Source: JAHECQ01 sp047638695 (GTDB lineage: Bacteria; Actinomycetota; Acidimicrobiia; Acidimicrobiales; SZUA-35). From it: a DNA stretch of 64,000 nucleotides. Positions within the stretch are counted from its first letter, which is position 1. Each line of letters starts with the position of its first letter. This document shows, in pieces, positions 51,473-60,628 of this stretch. Both the position numbers and the translations under genes were made by a program. Where the stretch lies: assembly GCA_047638695.1 (NCBI GenBank), contig JBLINY010000008.1:11547-75546 (forward strand), given 5' to 3'. The notes below the pieces were generated by a model, which was given only the letters and a program-made list of their open reading frames with translations, did not search any database and was not told the origin of the DNA.

Positions 51473-52897
51473 GTGAAGTCTCTGCTCTCCGATGCCCCGC
51501 ACTCGTTCGAGGCTGGCTTCAACGCCATCCGGCGAGAACTCGACGTTCCGGACGCGTTTCCTGCGAATGTGCTGGAAGCAGCTCGCTCGGCGAGACCCGC
51601 CGAGTTCGAGCGCATCGATGCTCGGCACATCCCGTTCGTGGCCGTCGACCCTGAGGGGGCCACTGATCTCGACCAGGCATTCGCGGCCGAGGCCAATCCG
51701 GCTACTAGCCCGGGCGGCTACCGGGTCTTCTACGCAATAGCCGACGTCGGCGCCTTCCTCACTCCTGGCGGCCCGATAGATACTGAGGCAAGGAAGCGGG
51801 GCACCACCTTGTACAGCCCCGACCTTCGCACTCCCCTGCACCCACCGGTCATCAGCGAAGACCGGGCCAGCCTGCTGCCGGGCGGCGAACGCCCAGCTCT
51901 GTTGTGGACCATCGATCTCGGCCCCGACGGCGAGGCAGTCAATGCCCGCCTCGAGCGGGCCACCGTCCGAGTGAGCGAGGCCATCAGCTACGCCGAGGCC
52001 CAGCACCGAGCCGACGGCAGCGACGAGCTGATGGTTCTTCTCCGCACGATCGGGCAACTCCGTCAACAGCAGGAAATGGCGAGGGGAGGCGTGAGCCTCA
52101 ACCTGCCGTCACAGGAGATCGCCGAGCGCGAGGGCAACTACACACTCGAGTACCGCGATGCGCTCCCAATCGAGGGTTGGAACGCTCAGATCTCGCTCCT
52201 CACCGGCATCGTGGCCGGCAAGGCCATGGCCGAGGCCAATGTCGGCATTCTTCGAACGCTGCCGCCAACGCGGAACCAAGATCTGCGGAAACTGCGCCGG
52301 CAGGCCAAGAGCCTGGGAGTCGATTGGCCCGATCAGCTCGAGTACCCCGAGATGATCCGCGGCGTGCAGCCCGGCACACCGGCCAAGAACGCCTTCCTCT
52401 TGCAGGCTGCTCGCTCTTTTCGTGGTGCCGGCTATGCCGGATTCAACGGACCCCTCCCTGATCTACACGAGCACGGAGCTATCGCTTCTATCTACGGCCA
52501 CGTCACGGCTCCGCTGCGCCGCCTCGTCGACCGCTTTGCCAACGAGATCCTGTTGTCCATCTACGCCGACCAGACGCCACCGGCGTGGGCGGTCGAGGCT
52601 CTCGACGAACTGCCTTCGTTGATGGGTCGAGCCCGATCGAGGGAATCGGCGTTGGAGCGGGCCACGGTCGACTTTGCCGAAGCCTGTCTGTTGAGCGACC
52701 AGGTCGGGTCGAAGTTCGGAGCGTTCGTTGTCGACCTCGACGCCAAGCGCGATCGGGCAACCGTGCAGATTGCCGAGCCGGCCATCGTCGCCAACATCAG
52801 CCCTGCAGGGAGGACCTTGGCCGAAGAACTCACGCTGGTGCTGACGTCTGCCGACACGGGCAAGCGCATCGTCACCTTCGACGTCGACGTCGACTGA
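51473..52897 (+). CDS. RNase II/R-family (RNB domain) exoribonuclease
   Basis: 474 residues, shorter than RNase R or RNase II. The RNB catalytic motif VAVDPEGATDLDQAF has the metal-binding Asp residues (about 58-66), then FYAIADVGAFLTPGGPID and HVTAPLRRLVDRFAN. It lacks N-terminal cold-shock domains and has no clear C-terminal S1. This short form is common in Actinobacteria and presumably acts on RNA from the 3' end. Confidence 0.88.
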   Translation: MKSLLSDAPHSFEAGFNAIRRELDVPDAFPANVLEAARSARPAEFERIDARHIPFVAVDPEGATDLDQAFAAEANPATSPGGYRVFYAIADVGAFLTPGGPIDTEARKRGTTLYSPDLRTPLHPPVISEDRASLLPGGERPALLWTIDLGPDGEAVNARLERATVRVSEAISYAEAQHRADGSDELMVLLRTIGQLRQQQEMARGGVSLNLPSQEIAEREGNYTLEYRDALPIEGWNAQISLLTGIVAGKAMAEANVGILRTLPPTRNQDLRKLRRQAKSLGVDWPDQLEYPEMIRGVQPGTPAKNAFLLQAARSFRGAGYAGFNGPLPDLHEHGAIASIYGHVTAPLRRLVDRFANEILLSIYADQTPPAWAVEALDELPSLMGRARSRESALERATVDFAEACLLSDQVGSKFGAFVVDLDAKRDRATVQIAEPAIVANISPAGRTLAEELTLVLTSADTGKRIVTFDVDVD

Positions 52898-52922
52898 TCG
52901 TCACCACACCCGATTCAGCTGA

Positions 52923-54569
52923 TCAGGAGGAAAGGCGCCCGCCGGTAACCGGGTGCGGCGGACGAATACGAATGCTGGCGCCCAGGGATTTCGCCAGCAG
53001 TTGGCTTCGCTCCGTAGCGGCGTAAATCTCGAGGTCGAGATCTGCCCCCGGCCCACCGGTTAATTCGATGATGGCCCTTGGCCCCGGTCGCTCGCTCTCA
53101 TCGGTGACCCCGCTGGGCCGATCCTCCATCAAGACCCGCACCGACGAGACGGAACCGGCGTGGCGACGATCAAGGCCAATGGCGAGCCTCAACATGCCCG
53201 CCAACAGGCACACGACCTCCTTGTCGCTTGTCGAAAGTACGGCAAATTCACGGTGCTTCTCGGTTGGATGGCTGCGACGGTGATATCGGGCAATGACGGC
53301 AATCAGTTCGATCTCTTGCTGAGTGAATCCGGTGAGGTACTCGCTGTTACGGATCACGTAGTAGCTGTGCTTGTGGTGGCTCGAGTGACTGATGAAAAGC
53401 CCAACGTTGTGCAGAATGGCTGCGCTCCACAACAGCTCACGCAGCTCAGGCCCGAGCCCATGCACCGATGCCGTTGCGTCAAACAGCTGCGTCGCCAGGA
53501 AGGCACAGTGCCGGGCGTGGGCGGCATCGGGATCGAGTTGGTTGGCCAGACGTTCGACGTTCGAGCGGCGCAGATCAGACAATCGTTCGAGTCCAGCCGA
53601 GGTCGAACCACCGAAACGGTCGAGCAATACGCCTTCGCGAAGCGCAAACTCTGACACCGTCATCGCGGTCAGGCCAAGCGACTCAAAGATCTCGATCAAC
53701 AACACCGCCCCGCCGACGATGATGTCGACCCGCTTGGCATCCATCCCGCCGAACTTCTGGCGGTCGGCCTGGGTTGTGCCGACGAGTCGGGTCACGAGGT
53801 CTTCTAGCTCATCGACTGTGAAGCTGGCGCCGTTCAGCTGGCGGCGGGGCTCGCCTCTCGCTGAGGCGATCATCGACGCGACGGTGCTGATAGTTCCGGA
53901 ACTGCCGATGGCGATCTCGTGTTCGAAACCACCCAGCTCGAGCACAATCGGAGTCAGCGCATTTCGCACATACTGGCGACAAGCGTCGATTGCATCGGCC
54001 GTGGTGGTGTCGTCGTCGAAGAATCGCTCGGTTAGTCGAATAGCCCCGAGCTTCATGCTTCGGGTCTCCAACGGCTCGCCGCCCTCACCGAGAATGAACT
54101 CGGTGCTGCCACCACCGATGTCGACCACGAGAAGACGCTTCTCATAGACGGCCAAAGCTTGAAGCACACCGAGATGGATCAGCCGGGCTTCCTCGAACCC
54201 GCTAATCACTTCCACCTCGACACCAGCTACCTCTTTGGCCAGATCGAGGAACTCTTGCTGGTTGTCTGCCTCACGAACGGCGCTCGTGGCGACCACCGAG
54301 AGATCGATGGCCCCAAGGCTGCTCGCTACCCCTGCCATTCGTTCGAGGGCAGCAATGGAGCGATCGATCGCGGCCGCGGTGAGGATCTTCATGTCGCCAC
54401 TACCGGATCCGAGCCGAGTCATTTCCTTATCGGTGGTGATGACATCGAATCCGCCGTTTGGGTCGGCCCTGGCCACCACCAGATGTATCGAGTTCGTCCC
54501 GATATCAATGGCAGCGTGAATGGCGGTCCCCTCGGGTGCTGTCTCTACCAGCTTCGGCACGGCGCTCAT
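52923..54569 (-). CDS. Ppx/GppA-family exopolyphosphatase-like phosphatase
   Basis: 548 residues. AAIDIGTNSIHLVVA, ATSAVREADN, VISGFEEARLI and VVDIGGGSTEFILG are the ASKHA-type motifs of Ppx/GppA in order. From about 330 a C-terminal HD-like helical domain follows (AILHNVGLFISHSSHHKHSYY). It hydrolyses polyphosphate or pppGpp; the two cannot be told apart from sequence. It shares a 13-bp divergent gap with prmA. Confidence 0.9.
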   Translation of the reverse strand: MSAVPKLVETAPEGTAIHAAIDIGTNSIHLVVARADPNGGFDVITTDKEMTRLGSGSGDMKILTAAAIDRSIAALERMAGVASSLGAIDLSVVATSAVREADNQQEFLDLAKEVAGVEVEVISGFEEARLIHLGVLQALAVYEKRLLVVDIGGGSTEFILGEGGEPLETRSMKLGAIRLTERFFDDDTTTADAIDACRQYVRNALTPIVLELGGFEHEIAIGSSGTISTVASMIASARGEPRRQLNGASFTVDELEDLVTRLVGTTQADRQKFGGMDAKRVDIIVGGAVLLIEIFESLGLTAMTVSEFALREGVLLDRFGGSTSAGLERLSDLRRSNVERLANQLDPDAAHARHCAFLATQLFDATASVHGLGPELRELLWSAAILHNVGLFISHSSHHKHSYYVIRNSEYLTGFTQQEIELIAVIARYHRRSHPTEKHREFAVLSTSDKEVVCLLAGMLRLAIGLDRRHAGSVSSVRVLMEDRPSGVTDESERPGPRAIIELTGGPGADLDLEIYAATERSQLLAKSLGASIRIRPPHPVTGGRLSS

Positions 54570-54570
54570 C

Positions 54571-54576
54571 TAGCCT
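54571..54576 (+). promoter_or_regulatory. -10 element (TAGCCT) for the prmA-like gene
   Basis: Six bases before ATG 54583, within the 13 bases between two divergent start codons. Confidence 0.45.
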
Positions 54577-54577
54577 G

Positions 54578-54583
54578 ATGGTA
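54578..54583 (-). promoter_or_regulatory. -10 element (TACCAT) for the Ppx/GppA gene
   Basis: Eight bases from ATG 54569; it overlaps the first base of the prmA start codon, so the two promoters interlock. Confidence 0.4.
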
Positions 54584-55329
54584 TGTCTTGGCAGGTGCGG
54601 GTCCGTGTTCCCTCCGAGCATGTCGAACGCATCTCGTCTCACCTGTGGGACAACCACACAAACGGCATCGCCGAACTGACGACCGACAGCGAGACGATAC
54701 GAGAGCTGGTCGCCGGTTTCGACCAAGAGAACCTCGGCCAAGCGGCCGCATCCTCGTTAACAGACATGGGCCAACTCACTGGCATCGTGTTGGAGCCGAC
54801 GCCGATCGACTGGTCAACTCCAAGTCCAACCATGATCGAACGACGTGGGGTCAGTGCCACCATCGAGGCGGGACGGGCATTCGGTCACGGCACCCACCCA
54901 ACGACCGAGCTAGCCCTCGACCTGGTAGCCCGCTTGGCTGAGCCTGGCCAGTCGATGCTCGACGTAGGGACCGGCTCTGGCGTCTTGGCCGTCGTTGCCG
55001 CCCTTTTGGGGGCGCAACCAGTGGTCGCCGTCGACAATGACCCCGAAGCGGTTGCTGTGGCGACAAGCAATGCCGAGAGGAACAACGTCGAGATCGACGT
55101 GCACTTCTCCCTAGACGACGCCACGGGAACGTTTGATCTGGTCGTGGCCAACATGCTGGCTGCTGACCTCGAACCGCTGGCCTCAGCCATCGTCGATCGG
55201 ACCACCCACACGCTCGCCCTCACAGGCTTTCTCGACGAGCAGGTGGGGTGGGTGACCAGCATGTTCCCTGAGTTGGCGGTCGTCGACCGCCTCGACCATC
55301 AAGGATGGGTTGGGTTGGTTCTGCAGTGA
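54583..55329 (+). CDS. prmA: Ribosomal protein L11 methyltransferase-like protein
   Basis: 248 residues. AFGHGTHPTTELALD is the PrmA signature, LDVGTGSGVLAVVAALLGA the SAM-binding motif I, AVDNDPEAVAVA motif II and VVANMLAADLEPL the catalytic loop (NxLA). By family it trimethylates ribosomal protein L11. The N-terminal substrate domain is shorter than in E. coli. Overlaps the GGCT-like gene by GTGA. Confidence 0.87.
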   Translation: MSWQVRVRVPSEHVERISSHLWDNHTNGIAELTTDSETIRELVAGFDQENLGQAAASSLTDMGQLTGIVLEPTPIDWSTPSPTMIERRGVSATIEAGRAFGHGTHPTTELALDLVARLAEPGQSMLDVGTGSGVLAVVAALLGAQPVVAVDNDPEAVAVATSNAERNNVEIDVHFSLDDATGTFDLVVANMLAADLEPLASAIVDRTTHTLALTGFLDEQVGWVTSMFPELAVVDRLDHQGWVGLVLQ

Positions 55330-55916
55330 GCACATCGCCGAGCAATCAACGGGTCTGGTATGCCGCGTACGGCTCGAACATCCTTGCTGCCCGGTTCCAC
55401 ACGTACCTCGCCGGTGGCGCCATACCGGGGTCTACCAATGGACGGATCCAGGACGGTTCCCGCAACCGGGATCTGCCGACCGAAAGCCGCCCTTTTCTTG
55501 TCGAACGAACGCTACTTTTCGCTCGCCGATCCAGTAGTTGGGGCGGAGGAGGGGTGGCGTTCCTTCATCCAACCGAGCAACCGGACAGACCAACCCGCGG
55601 CCGGGTTTGGAACATCACCCTCGAGCAGTTGGCCGATGTCTATCAGCAGGAGAACAAGGCCGCCGAGCCGCCCATGATCGATCTTGAGCTGCTGGTCGAA
55701 GTCGGTCATCTCGACATGCTTCCATCGTGGTACGGCCGTCTGATCTACCTCGGTCACTTGGACGAAGTTCCCGTGCTCAGTTTCACCAGCCCGTCGGTCC
55801 CAGAACCCCTCAATCCTCCGCACCAAAGCTACCGAGAGGTCATTGTCGAAGGCCTGGCCGAATGCTGGGACATCAGCCTGGACCAGGCGAGAGAATCAGT
55901 CCCCGAGCTGCGGTAG
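55326..55916 (+). CDS. Gamma-glutamylcyclotransferase-like fold protein
   Basis: 196 residues from GTG 55326. VWYAAYGSNI is the GGCT-fold YGSN loop that binds the substrate amide, followed by a divergent barrel. The family acidic residue might be the Glu of LELLVEVG or another; not clear. It may act on gamma-glutamyl or similar small molecules. Translationally coupled to prmA. Confidence 0.65.
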   Translation: MSTSPSNQRVWYAAYGSNILAARFHTYLAGGAIPGSTNGRIQDGSRNRDLPTESRPFLVERTLLFARRSSSWGGGGVAFLHPTEQPDRPTRGRVWNITLEQLADVYQQENKAAEPPMIDLELLVEVGHLDMLPSWYGRLIYLGHLDEVPVLSFTSPSVPEPLNPPHQSYREVIVEGLAECWDISLDQARESVPELR

Positions 55917-55919
55917 GTT
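55914..55919 (+). promoter_or_regulatory. -10 element (TAGGTT) for the rhodanese gene
   Basis: Begins on the TAG stop of the preceding gene and lies 8 bases before ATG 55928. Confidence 0.35.
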
Positions 55920-55927
55920 CGGTTTGT

Positions 55928-56743
55928 ATGATCCCTCCCATCGTCGACGCCGAGTGGCTGGCGAGCCCGGCTGCAACCGACATCGTTCTCTGCGATATTC
56001 GCTACTACCTGGATGGCCGAGATGGCCCGAGTGCCTTCGAAGCCGGGCACATTCCAGGGGCTCGCTACGTCGACATGGACACGGTCTTGGCATCGCCGGC
56101 TGCGCCCATCGTTGGTCGTCATCCGATGCCAACTCCCGAAACTTTCGCCAAGGGCATGGCGGCGGTAGGTGTCAGCAACGACGCAGTCGTCGTGGCCTAC
56201 GACGATCTTGGTGGCATGGTGGCCGGTCGACTGGTCTGGATGCTGCGCATCATCGGCCAGCCAGCGGCTCTGCTCGACGGCGGAATCAAGGCTTGGGGCG
56301 GTCCGGTTGAGACCGGCGCCGTCACTACCGCAGGTGTGCCGAGGCTCGCCGTCGAATGGCCCAGTGAAGCTATGGCCGATGCTAACGAGGTTGCAGCCCA
56401 TATCTCTGCCGGCGGCATCGTTGTCGACAGCCGGGCAGCCGAACGCTATCGAGGCGACACAGAGCCGGTTGATCCCCGAGCCGGCCATGTGCCCGGAGCC
56501 ATCAACTTGCCATTCAGCGACAACCTCACCGGCGAGGGCCGTTACCGCGATACGGCCGAACTCACCGAACGCTTCGAGACCGCCGGTGTGAACGGCGACA
56601 GCATCGTCTACTGCGGATCGGGCGTCAGCGCCTGCAACAACCTCCTCGCTATCGAAGCGGCTGGGCTCGGTCGACCCCGGTTGTATGTTGGATCCTGGTC
56701 GGGCTGGTCAAGCGATTCGGAACGACCAGCTGCAACTTCCTGA
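55928..56743 (+). CDS. Two-domain thiosulfate/3-mercaptopyruvate sulfurtransferase (rhodanese)
   Basis: 271 residues with two rhodanese domains. The N-terminal one is inactive-like (DIRYYLDGRDGPSAFEAGHIPGA); the C-terminal one ends in the active loop CGSGVSACNN, in which Cys takes the sulfur. The GSGV-type loop is typical of TST/MST enzymes. Moves sulfane sulfur from thiosulfate or mercaptopyruvate to a thiol acceptor. Confidence 0.93.
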   Translation: MIPPIVDAEWLASPAATDIVLCDIRYYLDGRDGPSAFEAGHIPGARYVDMDTVLASPAAPIVGRHPMPTPETFAKGMAAVGVSNDAVVVAYDDLGGMVAGRLVWMLRIIGQPAALLDGGIKAWGGPVETGAVTTAGVPRLAVEWPSEAMADANEVAAHISAGGIVVDSRAAERYRGDTEPVDPRAGHVPGAINLPFSDNLTGEGRYRDTAELTERFETAGVNGDSIVYCGSGVSACNNLLAIEAAGLGRPRLYVGSWSGWSSDSERPAATS

Positions 56744-56896
56744 CGTGATGTGTGGCTAACAACGAGCTCGCACCGCAGTTCATGCTGCGCCTGTTTGGCT
56801 TGGCCGCAGTGGCTCACCTCGCCGGCAAGGTGGTTACCCCTGGGCTAGTCGCCGGCGATCGGGCGACAGATGCAATACGAAGACAGGGCTTGGGCA

Positions 56897-58072
56897 ATGG
56901 TGGAGACTTCCCTCGTGCCCGTCGAACTCCGATCAGCAGTCGAAGCTGATTTCTCACCGATCATGGCCGCCGACACGCGGGCCTTTCACGGTACCTACAG
57001 CGAGAAGGACGAGCAGTTCGCTCGCCAGACGCTGGAACTCGAACGCTTCGTGGTCGGCCAGGATGGCGACGACATCGTGGCCATCGCCGGCGCCTACTCG
57101 CTCGAAATCACGCTGCCTGGTGGCGCAATCATGCCGATGGCTGGCATCACCTGGGTCGGCGTCACCGTCACCCACCGGCGCCGTGGATTGCTTAGACAGA
57201 TGATGGCCATGCTCGATCAGCAGTCGGCCGACCGCGGCGAACCTCTGCTGGGTCTAAACGCCAGCGAGGGGGCGATCTATGCTCGATTCGGCTACGGCTC
57301 GATCAACCAAATGCGCGGGATCCACATCGATCGCCGCGATGTCGTCTTGCGTGATTCAATCCCCCCAACGTCGGTCCGTATCGTTGCCGCTGGCGACGCA
57401 ATCGGAGCGATGGCTGAACGGTGGGATCGCTATCGGAAGCTCCACCCGGGCGAGGTCAGCCGAACCGAAGCCGACGTTCGCCGTCGGGTTCACGAGGCCG
57501 GCTCCGGAGGACACCTGGCCCTTCACGACGATGGTTACGCCATGTGGACGTCGGCCAACGATTGGACCAACGGTCTGCCGGCGGCCCGGGTCGACGTCCT
57601 CGACTTCTGCGCTGCGACATCGACAGCCCATGCTGCGCTGTGGCAAACGCTGCTGTCGATCGATCTCGTCGGTGTCATCGTGAGCGATCATGTCGTAATC
57701 GAGGACGATCTTTTATCGTCGCTCGTCATCAATCCTCGGGCTATCCAGACCCGCTCGCTCTACGACTGCCTGTGGTTGAAGGTTGCCGACCCTCAGCGGT
57801 GTTTTGCCGCCCGTTCCTACCGAACCGATGATCGGCTCACGATTGCTACTGCCAACGGCAGCTTCGAAGTAACCGCAACCGGATGCGGGCCAACAGACCG
57901 GCTCGCCGATCTGACCCTTGCCCCTTCAGCTATCGGGCCCTTGTTAATGGGCGGCGTCTCGGCGACACATCTGAGCAGCCTTGGCCTGATCGAAGCAGCT
58001 CCAGAGGTCCTCGGCCGGGCCGACGCGTTCTTTGGTTGGAGCCCGCGTCCCATCACCCGAGGACACTTCTGA
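56897..58072 (+). CDS. Eis-like GNAT acetyltransferase
   Basis: 391 residues: an N-terminal GNAT domain (ITWVGVTVTHRRRGLLRQMM acetyl-CoA loop), a second GNAT-like region and a C-terminal sterol-carrier-like domain. The chain ends in Phe, as in Mycobacterium Eis, whose terminal carboxylate acts as general base. Acetylates amines, with broad specificity. The start is uncertain: ATG 56870 and GTG 56915 are in frame; residues from LVPVELRSAVEADF are family-like. Confidence 0.82.
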   Translation: MVETSLVPVELRSAVEADFSPIMAADTRAFHGTYSEKDEQFARQTLELERFVVGQDGDDIVAIAGAYSLEITLPGGAIMPMAGITWVGVTVTHRRRGLLRQMMAMLDQQSADRGEPLLGLNASEGAIYARFGYGSINQMRGIHIDRRDVVLRDSIPPTSVRIVAAGDAIGAMAERWDRYRKLHPGEVSRTEADVRRRVHEAGSGGHLALHDDGYAMWTSANDWTNGLPAARVDVLDFCAATSTAHAALWQTLLSIDLVGVIVSDHVVIEDDLLSSLVINPRAIQTRSLYDCLWLKVADPQRCFAARSYRTDDRLTIATANGSFEVTATGCGPTDRLADLTLAPSAIGPLLMGGVSATHLSSLGLIEAAPEVLGRADAFFGWSPRPITRGHF

Positions 58073-59109
58073 TGACCTCGCTCATCAGAGGGGTTGCTCC
58101 TTGGGCCGTCGCTCTCTTGACTCTTGCGCTGCTGGTGGTCGGCTGTTCGTCAGTTGATCCAGAAATCGCGACGGACCTATCCAGCACGGCGTCCACAACA
58201 GCCGCGTCCACCGCAGGCGCGGGCCAGCCTGATACCGACCAGCTCACGACCGTGCCGCAGACGCACGCAACATCAACCACCGAATTGTCGACGACAGCCC
58301 CGCCAACCACTGCTGCGCCCTGGGATGCACCGCTGCCCATCGATGCCTCGTCCCTGGCACAAGACCTGACAACCACCGAGCGAGCCATCCGAGACCCCGA
58401 GGTTGGCCTGGAACCCGCAAGGAACTGGGGCGAGCGACTGCAACGCCTGTACCGAGTGCTCTCGGCCAATCGCGACTGGGCCGACCAGACCGTCGCCAAC
58501 GTCGGAGACGACGTCCGCCCCGATGTCGAGCTGAACTGGGCGGCCCGTCAAGACCTGTCGTCGCTGGTCAACAGCACCACCCTGAGTTCGAACCTGCCAG
58601 CTTGGAGGCTGCGCGATCCACTACCGGTTGAGGAACTGATTGGTTACTACGAGGAGGCGGAAGATATCACCGGGGTGCCGTGGGAAATCCTGGCTTCCAT
58701 CAACCTGATCGAAACACGTATGGGCCGGATTGAAGGGACATCAACGGCCGGTGCCGTCGGCCCAATGCAGTTCCTTCCATCGACGTGGACGGAATGTTGC
58801 GCGGGTGACCCGGCACTCGATCGCGATGCCATCATCGGCGCTGCCACCTATCTGGTTCAGCGAGGGGCAGCGACCGACATCGACCGTGCTCTCTTCGGCT
58901 ACAACAACTCTGATCGCTACGTACGTGCCGTTCGGTCCTATGCCGAGGTGATCGAGCGCGACCGTTTGGCCTACAGGGGCTATCACGCCTTCCAGGTCTA
59001 CTTCTTGTCGTCGGCTGGGTTGATCCTGATGCCGTCAGGTTATGAAGAGTTCGAGCCGGTCGACGTCGACAGCTGGCTAGCTGATCACCCGGAGGCCCTC
59101 ATCGACTGA
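58072..59109 (+). CDS. Lipoprotein with lytic transglycosylase-like domain
   Basis: 345 residues. Signal with lipobox VVGC (residues about 21-24), a long Thr/Ala-rich linker, then a helical domain and an SLT fold: WEILASINLIETRMGR with the catalytic-type Glu, GAVGPMQFLPSTW and LFGYNNSDRYVRAV. Cleaves peptidoglycan glycan strands at the outer face of the membrane. ATG 58072 overlaps the upstream stop (TGATG). Confidence 0.82.
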   Translation: MTSLIRGVAPWAVALLTLALLVVGCSSVDPEIATDLSSTASTTAASTAGAGQPDTDQLTTVPQTHATSTTELSTTAPPTTAAPWDAPLPIDASSLAQDLTTTERAIRDPEVGLEPARNWGERLQRLYRVLSANRDWADQTVANVGDDVRPDVELNWAARQDLSSLVNSTTLSSNLPAWRLRDPLPVEELIGYYEEAEDITGVPWEILASINLIETRMGRIEGTSTAGAVGPMQFLPSTWTECCAGDPALDRDAIIGAATYLVQRGAATDIDRALFGYNNSDRYVRAVRSYAEVIERDRLAYRGYHAFQVYFLSSAGLILMPSGYEEFEPVDVDSWLADHPEALID

Positions 59110-60567
59110 TCAGAGCGGCGATATCCCGCTGCCGTGAGCAACATCCTCGGGTGACCAGGTCACGAAGTCGCCTTCGGCCACCTTGACCGACTGTGGGGTT
59201 GCACCGATCGCATGCACCCAAATACCGGATTCACCCTCGACCTCGCCGGCGAACGAAAATGCGGCGCCGGTCGGCGACCAGCGGGTGTGGCTCTGGGCGT
59301 ACTGCGCGAAAAACGGCAGATAGGCCGACTGCTCGGTCTGGCTCGGTGTGTGTTCGCTGGTGGCGCCGATCAACCGTCCTTGCTCCCAGAAGTACCAACG
59401 AAGCGAGTTCTCATCGAAGTCTGAGGGCGCAAGAAAGGCCAGTCGATTGCCGTCAGGGCTCCACTCCCATGCCACGACCGCGTCGCTGGTGACCAGAACG
59501 TCTTCGCCGCTATCGACATCGACAACACGTAAGACAGGCGGTCCGGCCGATGCCGGCTCTTCGTCCGGTGCCTCTTGCTCGTCAGGCAAGTCTTCGTCTT
59601 CCGGTGCGATTTGCTGGCGTCGCAGACCGACCGACCGCACGTCACTGCCTGGGGCCAAGTAGGCCACCAGGCCCGCCTCAGCGTGCAACACAAACGGCGT
59701 GGGCGAAACCGTCCGAGCCAGCTCGTTGACCAGTCCCGAGTCGATGGTTAGTACGCCCAACACCTCGTCGCGGACAACCAACAGTTTCTCGTTGTTAACC
59801 CAGTAGGGCGCGCTGAACTCACCGTTGGTGTCGAGCAAGGTGTCTGTGCCGCCCCGCCGTTGGACCTGAAGAAGGTTGCCAACGTTGAAGGCCAAGGTCG
59901 AGTTGTCTGGCGCCCACGAAAAATAGAACGGAGCGCCACTATCGAGCACGGTCAACCCGCCTGGACTGTCGACCGTGCTCAGTGAAATTTCGTCGCCCGA
60001 GTTCCGCAACAACCCAACCGTTGCTGCGTCGGACGTCCATTGGAGGTAGATCGGCGGCGTGGCGCCGGTGGGAACCGACGCCCGTTCGCCACTTTCGATG
60101 GTGAAGAGCTCAAGCGAGCCGTCGCCATCAGCCCGTGCCCAGGCGATCTGTACCCCATCAGGCGACCAGGTCGGCTGGGCGATCAATCCGTCAGCAACCT
60201 CATCGAGGAGCTCGATGTTGGCCCCACTCGGATCGGCCAGAGCAAGCGACGAACCGTCGGTTATGGCCAGCCGACCGCCCAAGTCAAGCAGCGCTTCCAA
60301 ACCCGCTGGGCCACCTGGAAGTGTGCCGGGAGGCTGATCGGGGATGCTGGGCTCGTTGTCGGGTGAGGTGGTCGTCGTTGCTTCGTCAGCCGGTTCGGTC
60401 TCCGAGCCTTGTTCGGTTGAAGACCCTCCGCTGGTCGATGACGTGCAACCCGCAGCGGTCAGCATCGCGACGACCAAGCACACGGTGACAACCCGAAGCC
60501 GATGCCAGCAAGAACGGACCCTCATGCCGCTCGTCGGCAATGCCACGACTGTGTTGGGCCCGGTCAC
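59110..60567 (-). CDS. Lipoprotein with TolB/WD40-like beta-propeller
   Basis: 485 residues. Basic N-terminus, hydrophobic stretch and lipobox TAAGC (residues about 37-41), then an acidic/Thr linker. Repeats of the type PTWSPDGVQIAWARADG, FSWAPDNSTLAFNVG and WEWSPDGNRLAFLAP mark a propeller of about six blades. An acidic insertion (EDEDLPDEQEAPDEEP) divides it near residue 330. Function unknown; PD40-like propellers often bind proteins or polymers outside the cell. GTG 60567 is set by TAGTCT 8 bases upstream. Its stop abuts the stop of the convergent transglycosylase gene. Confidence 0.8.
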   Translation of the reverse strand: MTGPNTVVALPTSGMRVRSCWHRLRVVTVCLVVAMLTAAGCTSSTSGGSSTEQGSETEPADEATTTTSPDNEPSIPDQPPGTLPGGPAGLEALLDLGGRLAITDGSSLALADPSGANIELLDEVADGLIAQPTWSPDGVQIAWARADGDGSLELFTIESGERASVPTGATPPIYLQWTSDAATVGLLRNSGDEISLSTVDSPGGLTVLDSGAPFYFSWAPDNSTLAFNVGNLLQVQRRGGTDTLLDTNGEFSAPYWVNNEKLLVVRDEVLGVLTIDSGLVNELARTVSPTPFVLHAEAGLVAYLAPGSDVRSVGLRRQQIAPEDEDLPDEQEAPDEEPASAGPPVLRVVDVDSGEDVLVTSDAVVAWEWSPDGNRLAFLAPSDFDENSLRWYFWEQGRLIGATSEHTPSQTEQSAYLPFFAQYAQSHTRWSPTGAAFSFAGEVEGESGIWVHAIGATPQSVKVAEGDFVTWSPEDVAHGSGISPL

Positions 60568-60575
60568 TGCGCCCC

Positions 60576-60581
60576 AGACTA
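60576..60581 (-). promoter_or_regulatory. -10 element (TAGTCT) for the beta-propeller lipoprotein
   Basis: Eight bases before GTG 60567. Confidence 0.45.
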
Positions 60582-60616
60582 GAGAGGACCGGTTCGACCC
60601 CGGCCGCGACGGGGCC

Positions 60617-60622
60617 TAGTTT
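60617..60622 (+). promoter_or_regulatory. -10 element (TAGTTT) for the APH-family gene
   Basis: Six bases before GTG 60629. Confidence 0.5.
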
Positions 60623-60628
60623 TCGTTC

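Noticed and set aside
56752..56949. 65-residue frame between rhodanese and Eis-like genes
   Set aside because: It overlaps the Eis-like gene, lacks a promoter-like hexamer or Shine-Dalgarno at its GTG, and the second half is shadow-like.
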